Source: JBGPEQ01 sp050180895 (GTDB lineage Bacteria > Pseudomonadota > Alphaproteobacteria > Dongiales > Dongiaceae). Taken from it: DNA of 64,000 bases. The position numbers and the translations under genes were made by a program. Below, piece by piece: positions 8,969-17,739 of the stretch. Below the pieces are notes generated by a model. It had not been told where the DNA came from, searched no databases, and was given only the letters and a program-made list of their open reading frames with translations. The DNA is taken from NCBI GenBank assembly GCA_050180895.1, contig JBFXDS010000003.1:124001-188000 (forward strand), in the 5' to 3' direction. Every line of letters begins with the position of its first letter. Position 1 is the stretch's first letter.

Positions 8969-9249
8969 GCCCTCGCTCCTGAACAATTCAACGCCGTGAT
9001 GCGCCGCCAACCGAATAGAGATCGAACTCGGTTGCCTAGACTCAAGACAACCGAGGTCAGCTAGGTGGAGGCCGGCCTCAGCATTGCGGAATGCCACATC
9101 GAGCATCCGCTGGTGCCCATGAATCTCGTGTGCTCGTCTTCTCGATAGCGCGTCTCGGGGAGCGTTAGGGTTCCATCATCGGGAAGAATATTATGCGCCG
9201 TGAAAGTCGGAGGCATGGCAACCCAGCACTGGGTGGTCGTCGTCGGATG
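8969..9249. other. Intergenic spacer between methyltransferase and GMC oxidoreductase genes
   Basis: About 281 bases if the GTG start of the oxidoreductase is right, 143 bases if its gene begins at the ATG at 9106. It is somewhat richer in A+T than its surroundings (for example the stretch near 9180-9195) and presumably holds a promoter for the minus-strand oxidoreductase pair. No convincing -35/-10 pair, hairpin or RNA gene was recognised. Confidence 0.5.
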
Positions 9250-10017
9250 TTACCGAACTAGGACAATTCCCAACTTCCCCCTTATCTCTATGGCGCCCTC
9301 GACGCGATCATGCTGCGCGACTTCGCGCCAACCTTCGTAGCAGGTACGTCTGCTGTGAGAGGTGCGCGCCCGCACCTCAGGAGTGCAGTCCCAGTCAATA
9401 TCGTCGATCAGAAGCAGCGAGCTTCGAGTCAAAGACGGCAACATATCGGCAAAGTCCCGGACATAGGCGTCCCCGTCATGTCCGCCGTCGTGGAGCACGA
9501 AATCGAAGCGGCGGCCGTCTCGTACAAGGAGCGCAATGACTTCAGATTTGTCGCCCGCTATTTGCTCGACGCCACCGTCCGGGAAGATGGCACGAAAAAG
9601 CTGCCGGCTGATCGATATCTGCGGCTCGAACCCATCGACTGTAATGAGCGCCGGCTTCTCTTGCGCCTTCGCCATTGCGATTGCACTCATCCCATAGGCC
9701 GTGCCGATCTCGAGGATGGACTTGGCGTCGACCATCTTCACAAGATGAGCCAGGAGCGCCAGCCTCGATCTGCTTGATGACGAGGCTGCAAAATGGTCCG
9801 CGACGGTTCCGTAGATCGGCTCAGGATAGGGATCCCCAATTTGCCCGACATGGGCCGCCACCGTGTCTAGGGCGACCGTCGTATCTTGATCCAGCTGAGG
9901 CACGTTCCTTACGGCATTCGCGACTCTGGTTGCTGCGGAGCTGCTCTTGACCACCACGATCGGAGGCGCCGACAGCGGTGCCACGAGTCGCTTTCGGATC
10001 GACCTCCATACACTCAT
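9250..10017 (-). CDS. Class I SAM-dependent methyltransferase
   Basis: A 255-residue protein with motif I SILEIGTAYGMSAIAMA, then ALITVDGFEP ending strand 2, FDFVLHDGGHDGDAYVRDF (motif II/III, with acidic residues as in metal-dependent O-methyltransferases) and LLLIDDIDWD. The HDGGH and DD patterns resemble the class I O-methyltransferase / Methyltransf_24 group. The ATG at 10017 is chosen because GGGAGGTT lies just upstream; a longer frame to 10140 has no such site. It lies third-to-last in a minus-strand run beginning near 12.8 kb, 82 bases after the glycosyltransferase gene. It probably methylates a glycan residue in the cytoplasm. Confidence 0.82.
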   Translation of the reverse strand: MSVWRSIRKRLVAPLSAPPIVVVKSSSAATRVANAVRNVPQLDQDTTVALDTVAAHVGQIGDPYPEPIYGTVADHFAASSSSRSRLALLAHLVKMVDAKSILEIGTAYGMSAIAMAKAQEKPALITVDGFEPQISISRQLFRAIFPDGGVEQIAGDKSEVIALLVRDGRRFDFVLHDGGHDGDAYVRDFADMLPSLTRSSLLLIDDIDWDCTPEVRARTSHSRRTCYEGWREVAQHDRVEGAIEIRGKLGIVLVR

Positions 10018-10099
10018 TGTAACCTCCCGGATTGCTGGTCCGACCGAGCGGGGCGCAACGTCAGGCGGCGATTGCCGGCGACGCCCGTACGCAGGTTGC

Positions 10100-10990
10100 T
10101 CATGCCCGCCTGGGCTCAGCGCCGCAGGCAAGTCGAGCAAGTTCGAATATCCCGGTTGCCAGCAGAGTCACGACGACGCCCATGATCGCCAGCCTGTCAC
10201 GGAGCGAAAATCGCGTATCTGAGGCTGCCGCTGTCAGCCGCCTGGCGGAGCTGCGAATGAGGGCCCGGCAGCACGATAGGAAGGGGGAGCGGCTCTTCGT
10301 GGACTGCCACTTGCCGCCGGTCGTACGCAACTGCTTGGCCATCAGCTGCGCGAGACTGCCCCGCGACGGATGGCTGACGACCATCTCCGGAACGTAGACG
10401 ATAGGACGACCGGCACGCTGAATCCGGCGACTCAGGTCCCAGTCTCCCCCCGACTTCAAGTCCTGGCGAAAGCCGCCGAAATCGAGAAGCGTCTTGCGCC
10501 CGCTCATCCAGTTCGCCGTCACGCATAGGCCTTCCCTGGCATGTCTCGCCTGGTCGAAATCGAAAGCGGCTTCATACTTCTCGCACGCGCCGTTGTGTGC
10601 CCGGTCCGCGCGAAATACTACGATTCGGCCGGCAAGGACGGCGGCCTCGGGTTGCTGGCGCGCCGCCCGCACCGCTGCGGCCAGCCAGCCGGGATCGGGG
10701 ATGCAATCGGCGTCCGTGAACGCGACGTATTCGCCCCGCGCCGATGTCCACCCGAGGTTGCGCGCGCGGTAAGAGCCCGGCACGGGTTCGGAGAGGACGG
10801 TGGCAAACGGGAAAGCCCGCGCAACCTCGCCCGTCTGGTCGGTCGAACCGTTGTCGACCACCAGCACCTCGAATCGGTCGCGCGGATAGGTCTGATCCCT
10901 GAGAGCTGTGAGGCACCTCGCAATCAGGTCCGGGCCATTCCAGACTGGGATGACCACACTGATGAAGGGCTGTTCATCCAAGGCAGCCAT
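10100..10990 (-). CDS. Glycosyltransferase family 2 with C-terminal membrane segment
   Basis: A 296-residue GT-A transferase. Seen: FISVVIPVWNGPDLIARCL at the N-terminus, VLVVDNGSTDQTGEVA, and TDADCIPDPGWL with the DxD metal-binding motif. After the catalytic domain comes a hydrophobic stretch, LAIMGVVVTLLATGIFELA, near the C-terminus that should anchor it in the inner membrane. The ATG at 10990 gives the canonical family start; a much longer frame to 11149 runs back through the neighbouring gene and is discounted. It begins 4 bases after the stop of the phosphoribosyltransferase-HAD gene, so the two are very likely cotranscribed. Confidence 0.88.
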   Translation of the reverse strand: MAALDEQPFISVVIPVWNGPDLIARCLTALRDQTYPRDRFEVLVVDNGSTDQTGEVARAFPFATVLSEPVPGSYRARNLGWTSARGEYVAFTDADCIPDPGWLAAAVRAARQQPEAAVLAGRIVVFRADRAHNGACEKYEAAFDFDQARHAREGLCVTANWMSGRKTLLDFGGFRQDLKSGGDWDLSRRIQRAGRPIVYVPEMVVSHPSRGSLAQLMAKQLRTTGGKWQSTKSRSPFLSCCRALIRSSARRLTAAASDTRFSLRDRLAIMGVVVTLLATGIFELARLACGAEPRRA

Positions 10991-10994
10991 TGCA

Positions 10995-12002
10995 TCAATT
11001 GTCCGTGGTCTGACGACGGACCATGGATACGGCTTTGTCGGTGTTGGAAAGAGAGCGTTGCAAGCGCGCCCGCAGCCGCGACAGATACCTCCGGCTTTCG
11101 CCGATCTTCCGCCGGACCATGCGAACCGTGCGGTGGGCGCCGGTCTCATCGAACAGGATCATGTCGGACGTGCAGATGACTGCCTTGGCCGTTCGGGCGG
11201 CGATGGCTTGCGCCTGCTCGCGTTCGCTTTCCAGGAAGAGCCACGCATCCTTCTTGTTGCGATAGACTTCCGCCTTGAAAGGGATGTGCGCCTTCAGTCG
11301 GCGCCGCTCTGCGGCTGATGGAAGATCAAGAAGACACAGCTCGCCATACTGGACACCGTGGCGACCTAGCCAGTCCTCGGTCTGCACCCGATGTTTTTCA
11401 AGACGGCTGCTCACCAGCGTCGCAACGGGAACGGTGGGAAGATGGAACGGCCGGGCTTCGCGCAGGAAGCGCTCGTAACGGGGGCCGTCGTCGTTCTCGT
11501 CCGGCGTCGGATCGACACAGAGCAGGCCGTCGATGTCGATGCAGGCTCGCTCCAGGGAATAGGGATGATGCATGAGGTTCCATTCGAACACGCGCGGCAA
11601 CGGACAAACCTCGAAGATAAGGTCGACGTCCGGGTGCAGCACCTCAACACCATAGATCGCGCAGTACGAGACCTTCCAATGCCCTCCAGCCGCCGCAAAG
11701 CGTGCTCGCACGTTCGCCATCGTGCCTCCGGTACCCAGGCTATCGTCGACGACGAGAACGTTCCGCCACAGATCTGGGGTCGCTCGAATGCCAGGCTTTT
11801 CGCGGCGAATTCCATGTTGCAGCACGCGGCCCTCGAAGAACCCGTCGAGGTCGGTCAAGCTCGCATTGCGGTAGAGGGCGATCATGCCTGCCGGGAACAT
11901 CCCGCTGCGCGGCACGCCCACAACGACATCGATATCGTGGGGAACGCGGTGGAGGTTCGCGCGCACCGTTTCTGCCAGGTCTTCGAACGAACGAAACTTC
12001 AC
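10995..12002 (-). CDS. Phosphoribosyltransferase-like domain fused to a HAD-like domain
   Basis: A 335-residue two-domain protein. The N-terminal part is a type I phosphoribosyltransferase fold: DVVVGVPRSGMFPAGMIA (about residues 25-42) and the PRPP loop VLVVDDSLGTGGT (82-94), with both acidic residues present. The second part starts ACIDIDGLLCVDPT (153-166), a DxD motif I of the HAD superfamily, followed by ATLVSSR (194-200, motif II Thr/Ser), Lys residues near 250, and an acidic segment before VICTSDMILFDE. Its ATG overlaps the TGA of the upstream methyltransferase (ATGA), indicating translational coupling. The reaction is unknown. By inference it could make or salvage a ribose-phosphate-linked compound and then dephosphorylate it, feeding the neighbouring transferases. 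Confidence 0.75.
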   Translation of the reverse strand: MKFRSFEDLAETVRANLHRVPHDIDVVVGVPRSGMFPAGMIALYRNASLTDLDGFFEGRVLQHGIRREKPGIRATPDLWRNVLVVDDSLGTGGTMANVRARFAAAGGHWKVSYCAIYGVEVLHPDVDLIFEVCPLPRVFEWNLMHHPYSLERACIDIDGLLCVDPTPDENDDGPRYERFLREARPFHLPTVPVATLVSSRLEKHRVQTEDWLGRHGVQYGELCLLDLPSAAERRRLKAHIPFKAEVYRNKKDAWLFLESEREQAQAIAARTAKAVICTSDMILFDETGAHRTVRMVRRKIGESRRYLSRLRARLQRSLSNTDKAVSMVRRQTTDN

Positions 12003-12844
12003 GGCTTCGTTCCAAATATGCCCAAATTTATCGGGCCATGATTGTGACCGCCGCGATACTCCTGTTCGCTCGGACGGCGGACATCCTTCAGACCGTTACG
12101 CGCAAAAAGGCGAGATAATGAAGCTTCTGTAAAGATCGCCTTGTGCCAACTTGGATAGTCATCGTTGACTCCATAGAACAAGCGACCGTTAGCCCAGAGA
12201 TACGGATCGGATCCTGGATTCATCATCCGCCAACCATCAAGGTGCGCATCATTGGGCGTGCCTCGACTATGCATCAGTACGGTTTCACATATCAGTTCGC
12301 CGTCAGGCACCCAGATTTCCAACCGGCCGCCCCGTTTGAGGACCCGAGCCCATTCCCGAACCGTGCGCTCTGTTTGAAACCACGGAATGTGTTCGAGGAC
12401 GTGGCTGGCATAGACCACGTCGAAGGTCTCGTCTGGGAACGGCAGACGACGGCTGGCATCGCAAACATAGTCGACTTCGAATCCGCCGACGATACTGACG
12501 GTTTCGAATCCGTCGATTCTTTGTGCCCCCGGTCCTATTTCCAGGTTTCGCGTCGACTTGGATCGATTGCGCCAGCGCTTGACGGGGGAAAGCAATGCCC
12601 ATTGGACCGGAGTTAGGAATTGGGATGCGATCCGCGACCGGATGGCGCGACGAACTCTCCCGCGCAGCCTGAAAGAGCGGCGTTGCAAGGAACCAATGCT
12701 GCTCCGGACTCTCACCGGGCCATAGCTGAAAATCCCCGGCCAACCAGCATCTCGGTCCATGGCTGCAATAACGGGCGCCGCCACAATGCACGCCTCGCTG
12801 CCCGCGTCCGCAATATTCATTCCGCGCAAGACAATGCTCCGCAT
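11999..12844 (-). CDS. SAM-dependent methyltransferase (Methyltransf_11-like)
   Basis: A methyltransferase with an unusual motif I, RNLEIGPGAQRIDGFETV, then DYVCDASRRLPFPDETFDVVYASHVLEH and RVLKRGGRLEIWVPDGE. These are the classic motifs of the UbiE/Methyltransf_11 type, often tied to surface sugars. The start is uncertain: ATG at 12844 is reported, ATG at 12820 and TTG at 12931 are also open, and none has a clear ribosome-binding site. The N-terminal 90 residues are basic and poorly structured. It ends in a 4-base ATGA overlap with the phosphoribosyltransferase-HAD gene, so the two are coupled. Codon use is less GC-biased than in core genes of the window. Confidence 0.8.
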   Translation of the reverse strand: MRSIVLRGMNIADAGSEACIVAAPVIAAMDRDAGWPGIFSYGPVRVRSSIGSLQRRSFRLRGRVRRAIRSRIASQFLTPVQWALLSPVKRWRNRSKSTRNLEIGPGAQRIDGFETVSIVGGFEVDYVCDASRRLPFPDETFDVVYASHVLEHIPWFQTERTVREWARVLKRGGRLEIWVPDGELICETVLMHSRGTPNDAHLDGWRMMNPGSDPYLWANGRLFYGVNDDYPSWHKAIFTEASLSRLFARNGLKDVRRPSEQEYRGGHNHGPINLGIFGTKP

Positions 12845-13038
12845 TAATTTACGAGCAATCCGCCATAGTCCGCCACCGTTCGCCTGTGATCTTTCTGTGT
12901 CGCTCTCCCCGCGCAATAGGGAGAGGTACAATCGGACGACCGCGTGCCTGTAGGCCTCCCTCGTGAGAGCTCCTGTGTGTCAGACCATTCCGCTCCAATC
13001 ATACCTTTGGTGGTAACGGAGCATTGCGTCCCCGTTCC

Positions 13039-14526
13039 TTACCTCCGAATCCGAGGGATGATCTTTTCCGCAACGCGACGGGCAGCGGGAGGCAGAGTCG
13101 GTAGCAGCTCGAGCATGAGCTCGACGACATACGGACGGGCAAAGGCCAAGAGCAGACCGGCATAGAGTGCTGCACCGAGTATCACGCAGATGACCAGCCG
13201 GACGACGGGCGACACGTCTTCGAGGATGGACAGTCGCGCCGCAACGACGACCGCGGCCATCAACGCCGAGGCGGCGGCCGGCTCCATGATCGATCGCAGC
13301 GAGCGAAGGATCGTCAGACCGAGGCCCTTGCGGAGCATATGAAGGGCGAACGGCGCCGAGACATGCGCGCGGGCCGTTTGTCCGGCCGCGACGGCGACCA
13401 CCCCGAAGCTCACCGTCGCCAGGGCCGCGATCGCGTTCATCACGAAAGTCGCGACGCTCGACAGCAGCACCAGTTGCGTGCGGCCGAGGGCTGCGAGCGC
13501 CGGCTGCGCGAAATGCACCAGTGTCACGGGCGCGATCGCAAGCGCGAGTACCGCCATAATCGCGCCGCTCGCCTGCCATTGGCTCCCAAAGCAAACGACG
13601 ACAAAGTCGGGCGCGACTGCTGCGGCGCCGACGAAGACCGGAAAGGCGACAAACGCCGTCGCGCGGGTCATGCGCAGATAGGCGCGACCGACGGCGGGCG
13701 CGTCGGGCAGGCGGGAGAATGCGGAGTATGCCGTCGCCTGGATCGGCATGACCGTGATCTGCATCAGGAAATAAAGCGAACGGGAGGCCACCCGAAACAA
13801 ACCGAGCGCGACGGGCCCGAGAAAGACGCCGAGGACGAAATCCGGCACGCGGATGCTGAGTTGTCCGATCAAGCCTGCGCCCATCAGATTTAGGCCAAAC
13901 CGGAGCATTTTCGCGCATTCGGTCCGCGAAAATACGAGCTTCGGAATCCAGGGAACGGTGTACCAGACGGTAAGTGTCTGCGACAGCGACGCGATGAGGC
14001 GCTGGGCGACGAGGGCCCATACGCCGAATCCGACGAACGCCATGGCAATGCCGGCGACGCCGCCGACGACATTGGCAACGACCATACGAATCGCAAGCAC
14101 CTTGTACCCGAAGTCCCGCCGCAGCCGCGCCTCGTGAACGCCGCGCAGGGCATCGATCACAAGCGAAAGCGAGAGTGCGGCAAGGACGCCTGCGAACGCC
14201 GCCGAGTCGTATCCGGCACCGAGCGGCGTCGCCAGGGCGGCAAGTAATCCCGCCAGGGCGATCGAAGTGATCAGGTTCATCCAGAAAGCCGTGGCGGCGG
14301 CGGTCTCGTCCCACTCCTTCCTCTGAATCAACGCGTCGGGCAGGCCGCCGAACACGAGCCGGCGCGTGATGTCAATGAAGACGGAGGCGAACGCGACGAG
14401 GCCGAAATCGATCGGGGTCAGCAGTCGCGCCATCAGCGCGAAGACGATGAAGCTCGACATCATGGTCGAGCCTGCGCCCACGATCGACCAAATCGAGCTC
14501 GTGAAGATCTTGGCCCTGACGCTCAT
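13039..14526 (-). CDS. Oligosaccharide flippase (Wzx / PST family)
   Basis: A 495-residue, very hydrophobic protein with about 12-14 predicted membrane spans. It starts KIFTSSIWSIVGAGSTMMSSFIV, with MARLLTPIDFGLVAFASVFID and GGLPDALIQRKEWDE, all characteristic of the polysaccharide transport (PST/MATE-like) flippases. These proteins move undecaprenyl-diphosphate-linked repeat units from the cytoplasmic to the periplasmic face of the inner membrane. Length matches the family. The ATG at 14526 fits the family start. It is separated by 194 bases from the downstream methyltransferase start (107 bases if the TTG is used), so it may or may not share its promoter. Confidence 0.9.
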   Translation of the reverse strand: MSVRAKIFTSSIWSIVGAGSTMMSSFIVFALMARLLTPIDFGLVAFASVFIDITRRLVFGGLPDALIQRKEWDETAAATAFWMNLITSIALAGLLAALATPLGAGYDSAAFAGVLAALSLSLVIDALRGVHEARLRRDFGYKVLAIRMVVANVVGGVAGIAMAFVGFGVWALVAQRLIASLSQTLTVWYTVPWIPKLVFSRTECAKMLRFGLNLMGAGLIGQLSIRVPDFVLGVFLGPVALGLFRVASRSLYFLMQITVMPIQATAYSAFSRLPDAPAVGRAYLRMTRATAFVAFPVFVGAAAVAPDFVVVCFGSQWQASGAIMAVLALAIAPVTLVHFAQPALAALGRTQLVLLSSVATFVMNAIAALATVSFGVVAVAAGQTARAHVSAPFALHMLRKGLGLTILRSLRSIMEPAAASALMAAVVVAARLSILEDVSPVVRLVICVILGAALYAGLLLAFARPYVVELMLELLPTLPPAARRVAEKIIPRIRR

Positions 14527-15268
14527 GGTGCGCGCGAACCGCCCGGCAACCGCACGCCAATCCGCCAGAGCACGTTGCCGCCTCTAGGCGGCGGCCTCCC
14601 GGAGCGCGCCCCCTTCATGGACGCCGTCCCCGAGGCGCCCGGCTGTCGTAGGCGGGATCGGTCGTCAGCACGACCGCCTGCTCGTTGGGGAGGTGACGCG
14701 CAAGACCGCCGAGGCGCGCCCGCACCAGAAGCCTCGACGTCGCGGTTCCCGAGGTCCGTCACGCCGCTGAGAATGAGGGGTCATTTACGGTCAATCGTAT
14801 GCGAACCGAGCGAGGCTCAGGGAACGCGATGTTCTATCATCTATGGATGCGGGACGCGAGAGCGAGGCGGTGCCGCCGAAGGCTGGCTCGAACAACTGCC
14901 CGCGAGGCCGTGCCACAGTTTTGCTACAGCAGTTGCATGCCGTCCTATATCGATTGTGCCTTGCCGTGCGCTGTACTCTGTTCGCTGCGCCACCGAGCGA
15001 AACAACAGCGGCCTTATCATTACCACATGCTTAAGCCGATTTCTGCATCGGGTCCGGCTCCGGTGACGCGGACACCGCGGGGTCATGCAGGTGCGAGCGC
15101 ATGGGATCGTCACGGGTCCGGCCACATTTTTGTCACGGTGAGTATATCCGAGCGAGAGAATTTGTCGCCCGACACGAACTCAGCACGTCATATGCCTTGC
15201 GGACAGTTTGCTGACCGCGGTGTTGCTTGGGCGTTTTCGTTTCCTGTGAAGGATGCTGCCGCGATCCA
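14527..15268. other. 742-base gene-poor spacer between divergent flippase and polymerase genes
   Basis: Divergent promoters for the flippase and the polymerase should lie here. Short open frames at 14575-15066 and 14799-15272 lack ribosome-binding sites, conserved-looking domains and normal composition, and are not called. On the minus strand between about 14640 and 14760, one frame reads like a short coding remnant (LVRARLGGLARHLPNEQAVV) but no family was recognised. Composition is more A+T-rich from about 14900 to 15200 than in the flanking genes. No RNA gene or clear terminator was seen. Confidence 0.5.
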
Positions 15269-16720
15269 ATGACAACCTTCCCCAGCATCCCTTACGCATC
15301 GCCGCGTCCCTGGCGTCGCGAATGGACGAGGGCACAAAGGTCCATTCTTCGCCTCCTCGAATACCTGTTCGTCCTCATCGTCCTGGTCATCTGCCTCAAC
15401 GGGTGGCGCACCATTTTCGTCAGGGTCAGCGACAGCCCGTCGTCGCTGACCGAGGCGAATCTCGGCTTTCAGGTCGTCAGCGGCGCGCTGTATCTTGTCG
15501 CGGTCGCATTCCTTCTGGCGCATGCGCCGCGGTTCATCCGGTTGTGCCGGGGCAACTGGCCGTTACTCCTGCTCCTCGGGATCATCGTCGCATCGGCGGT
15601 ATGGTCGCTCTATCCGCTGGTGACCTTCCGCCGCGCGACGGCGCTGCTGCTGACGACCGGATTCGGCGCCTATCTCGCCATGAGATTCAGCCCGGAGAGC
15701 GCGCTCAAGCTCGTCGCGTGGGCCTGCTGCATCGCGGCGGTCGCCAGTCTCGTCCTGGTCGTCGTCGATCCCCGCGTGGCCGTCCATCAGGCGGGCGACA
15801 TCCACGAGGGCGCCTGGCGCGGCATCTTCGGTCACAAGAACAATATGGGCCGTTCGATGGCGTTCGCCGTGGTGACGCTCGCGGCGACCGCCTTCATTGT
15901 CGGCAGCGCCGCCAGGTTGGCGGTCCTTGCCGGCGCGCTGGTCTGCGGCGCGCTTCTGGCCATGTCGCTGTCGCGGACAGGATGGGTGGTGGCGTTCTTC
16001 GTGGTGATGGCGGTCCCGCTCTTCCTGGTGCTGCAGCCCAACCGCTTCTCGCGAGGCATCCGGATCTTCGCGGCCGGCTTGGGGGCGATTGTCGCCCTCA
16101 CATTGATTGCCCTCGGATACAAGTACGGACTTGCACTCATGGGGCGGGACGACACGCTGAGCGGGCGCACCCGCCTGTGGGAGCTTGCGATCAACAGCGG
16201 CATGAAGCACTTCGCGCTTGGCGCCGGCTACCGTGCCTATTGGACGGAGGCGGGGTCCATGGATGTCACCGCGGAGACCAGCATTGGCGGCGGTAGCCTC
16301 GGGAACGGCCACAACGGCTATCTCGATACCTGGCTCGAGATCGGCCTGCTCGGATTCGCGGCGTTCTTGCTCGTCCTTGCCACCGCGGCGCGCCGCATCA
16401 TGCGCAGCCTGACATTGACGCCCGATCCCGCGATCATATGGCTGGCAATGATCCTGAGCTACATGGCGATCTACGCATGGACGGAGCAGATCCTGATCCA
16501 GCAGAGCGAGATCACCTGGGTCATGTTGGTTGCAGTGCTCTTCTGGCTGACGCCAAACCGATCGAGAGTACGACTAACGAGGCCTGTTGCACCGAAGGCT
16601 GCCGCCTTGTCGGTGCCCAAGGCTGCCCGCCGACACGTCGGGGCAGATTCGTTCGGGGCGGAGCGTCCTCCCGTTCGGTTGCTAGAACCGTACACTTCCC
16701 GACATGACGAACCGAATTGA
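15269..16720 (+). CDS. O-antigen ligase/polymerase family protein (Wzy/WaaL-like)
   Basis: A 483-residue integral membrane protein with about ten hydrophobic spans. Family features are the periplasmic-loop segment GIFGHKNNMGRSMAFAVV (near residues 190-207), SLSRTGWVVAFF, and GRDDTLSGRTRLWELAI followed by GNGHNGYLDTWLEIGLLGF, the H-x-G-Y-L pattern of the Wzy_C region. In a Wzx-containing cluster the likely role is polymerising lipid-linked repeat units at the periplasmic face; a ligase role cannot be excluded from sequence. The ATG at 15269 is chosen; a TTG at 15227 is in frame but poorer. The C-terminal tail after the last span is basic and probably cytoplasmic. Confidence 0.85.
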   Translation: MTTFPSIPYASPRPWRREWTRAQRSILRLLEYLFVLIVLVICLNGWRTIFVRVSDSPSSLTEANLGFQVVSGALYLVAVAFLLAHAPRFIRLCRGNWPLLLLLGIIVASAVWSLYPLVTFRRATALLLTTGFGAYLAMRFSPESALKLVAWACCIAAVASLVLVVVDPRVAVHQAGDIHEGAWRGIFGHKNNMGRSMAFAVVTLAATAFIVGSAARLAVLAGALVCGALLAMSLSRTGWVVAFFVVMAVPLFLVLQPNRFSRGIRIFAAGLGAIVALTLIALGYKYGLALMGRDDTLSGRTRLWELAINSGMKHFALGAGYRAYWTEAGSMDVTAETSIGGGSLGNGHNGYLDTWLEIGLLGFAAFLLVLATAARRIMRSLTLTPDPAIIWLAMILSYMAIYAWTEQILIQQSEITWVMLVAVLFWLTPNRSRVRLTRPVAPKAAALSVPKAARRHVGADSFGAERPPVRLLEPYTSRHDEPN

Positions 16721-16800
16721 TTGGGGCCGTCGAGTGACGAGGTGGAGCTGTAGTCGGCTCTGAGAGCGCTGGGGAATAGTGCGTGCGTGGCACGACGTCG

Positions 16801-16820
16801 AGCGCCCGATCGCGGGCGCT
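16801..16820 (+). terminator. Hairpin downstream of the O-antigen polymerase gene
   Basis: A perfect 8-bp GC-rich stem (AGCGCCCG/CGGGCGCT) with a 4-base ATCG loop, 80 bases after the polymerase stop and before the sulfotransferase gene. There is no U-tract after the stem, so it is a weak intrinsic terminator at best, or an RNA-processing hairpin. Confidence 0.4.
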
Positions 16821-16866
16821 ATCCTGACTTGACTGTGGCAGCACGAAGTAGACAGGGACGCTTGAC

Positions 16867-17697
16867 ATGAGAACCCGGGTTACGGGTAGTCCTCCGCCGC
16901 AACCGATGGTCAGCGGACGGGCACTGCGCAAGCGCATCTCTCGATATCATATCGCCGAGGGCGATGGCCCGATCGACCGAATCAAAATCGGCTGCGCCTT
17001 TGGCACGCTTAAGGCTGCATACTGGATCACAGCGCTAGTGCAGGATCGCCGCAAGGCGGATCTCGACTTTCCGTCTATCGTGTCGAACAAATACCGGTTT
17101 GCCTTCTGCGGCATTCCCAAGGTCGCCACAAAGAGCATCCGTGCCGCTCTACTGCGTTCGCCCGAAATCGCTGCGTTCACTGTCAATCGCGGCGCCGTGG
17201 CTCTCGCCGCGGAGGGCGACCCCTATCGGCACCACTATCGGTTCAGTTTCGTTCGGAACCCTTGGAGCCGCGTCGTGTCATGTTATCGCGATAAGATCCT
17301 GATCCAGCGATCGACGGTGATCGGCAAGATCGCGATCATAGCCGACCACCCCGGCCTGTCGCCGTCGCTTCCCTTCGATGCTTTCGTCGAGTGGCTGTGC
17401 TCGGAGGAAGGCAGCGATCGATGCGCAGACCGTCATTGGATGTCGCAACACAAATTTCTCATGGATGCCGCCGGCAGCATCGTTTGCGATTTCGTCGGTA
17501 GATTGGAGAATATAGAGACGGACTTCAAAACAGTCTGTGACGCGGTTTGCTTGCCACCGATCAAGCTGCCTCACGGCAACAGATCGACCGACGGCCAGGG
17601 ACCATACGGCTATCGCGACATATACAATGACCGAACGAGGAAGCTCGTCGGACAACGCTACGAGCGCGACGTAGATGCATTCAAATATGTCTTCTGA
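16867..17697 (+). CDS. Sulfotransferase family protein (carbohydrate sulfotransferase-like)
   Basis: A 276-residue cytoplasmic protein. CGIPKVATKSIRAAL (residues 81-95) matches the 5'-phosphosulfate-binding loop of PAPS-dependent carbohydrate sulfotransferases, and FVRNPWSRVVSCYRDK (128-143) matches the 3'-phosphate-binding motif with the conserved Arg130 and Ser138. The C-terminal YERDVDAFKY is also typical of the Sulfotransfer_2 family. It therefore probably transfers sulfate from PAPS to a sugar of the polysaccharide. The ATG at 16867 has AGGGA about 9 bases upstream. It is a lone plus-strand gene, followed by a decayed methyltransferase on the other strand. Its composition is a little less GC-rich than the glycosyltransferases around it. 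Confidence 0.82.
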   Translation: MRTRVTGSPPPQPMVSGRALRKRISRYHIAEGDGPIDRIKIGCAFGTLKAAYWITALVQDRRKADLDFPSIVSNKYRFAFCGIPKVATKSIRAALLRSPEIAAFTVNRGAVALAAEGDPYRHHYRFSFVRNPWSRVVSCYRDKILIQRSTVIGKIAIIADHPGLSPSLPFDAFVEWLCSEEGSDRCADRHWMSQHKFLMDAAGSIVCDFVGRLENIETDFKTVCDAVCLPPIKLPHGNRSTDGQGPYGYRDIYNDRTRKLVGQRYERDVDAFKYVF

Positions 17698-17739
17698 TTC
17701 GGACTGGTCTATCTTCGGCCTACGGCAATTGCATCTGTT

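Noticed and set aside
14527..15268. Search for an RNA gene or small protein in the largest EPS-cluster spacer
   Set aside because: No tRNA-like cloverleaf, GTTCGA arm or well-started frame could be supported.
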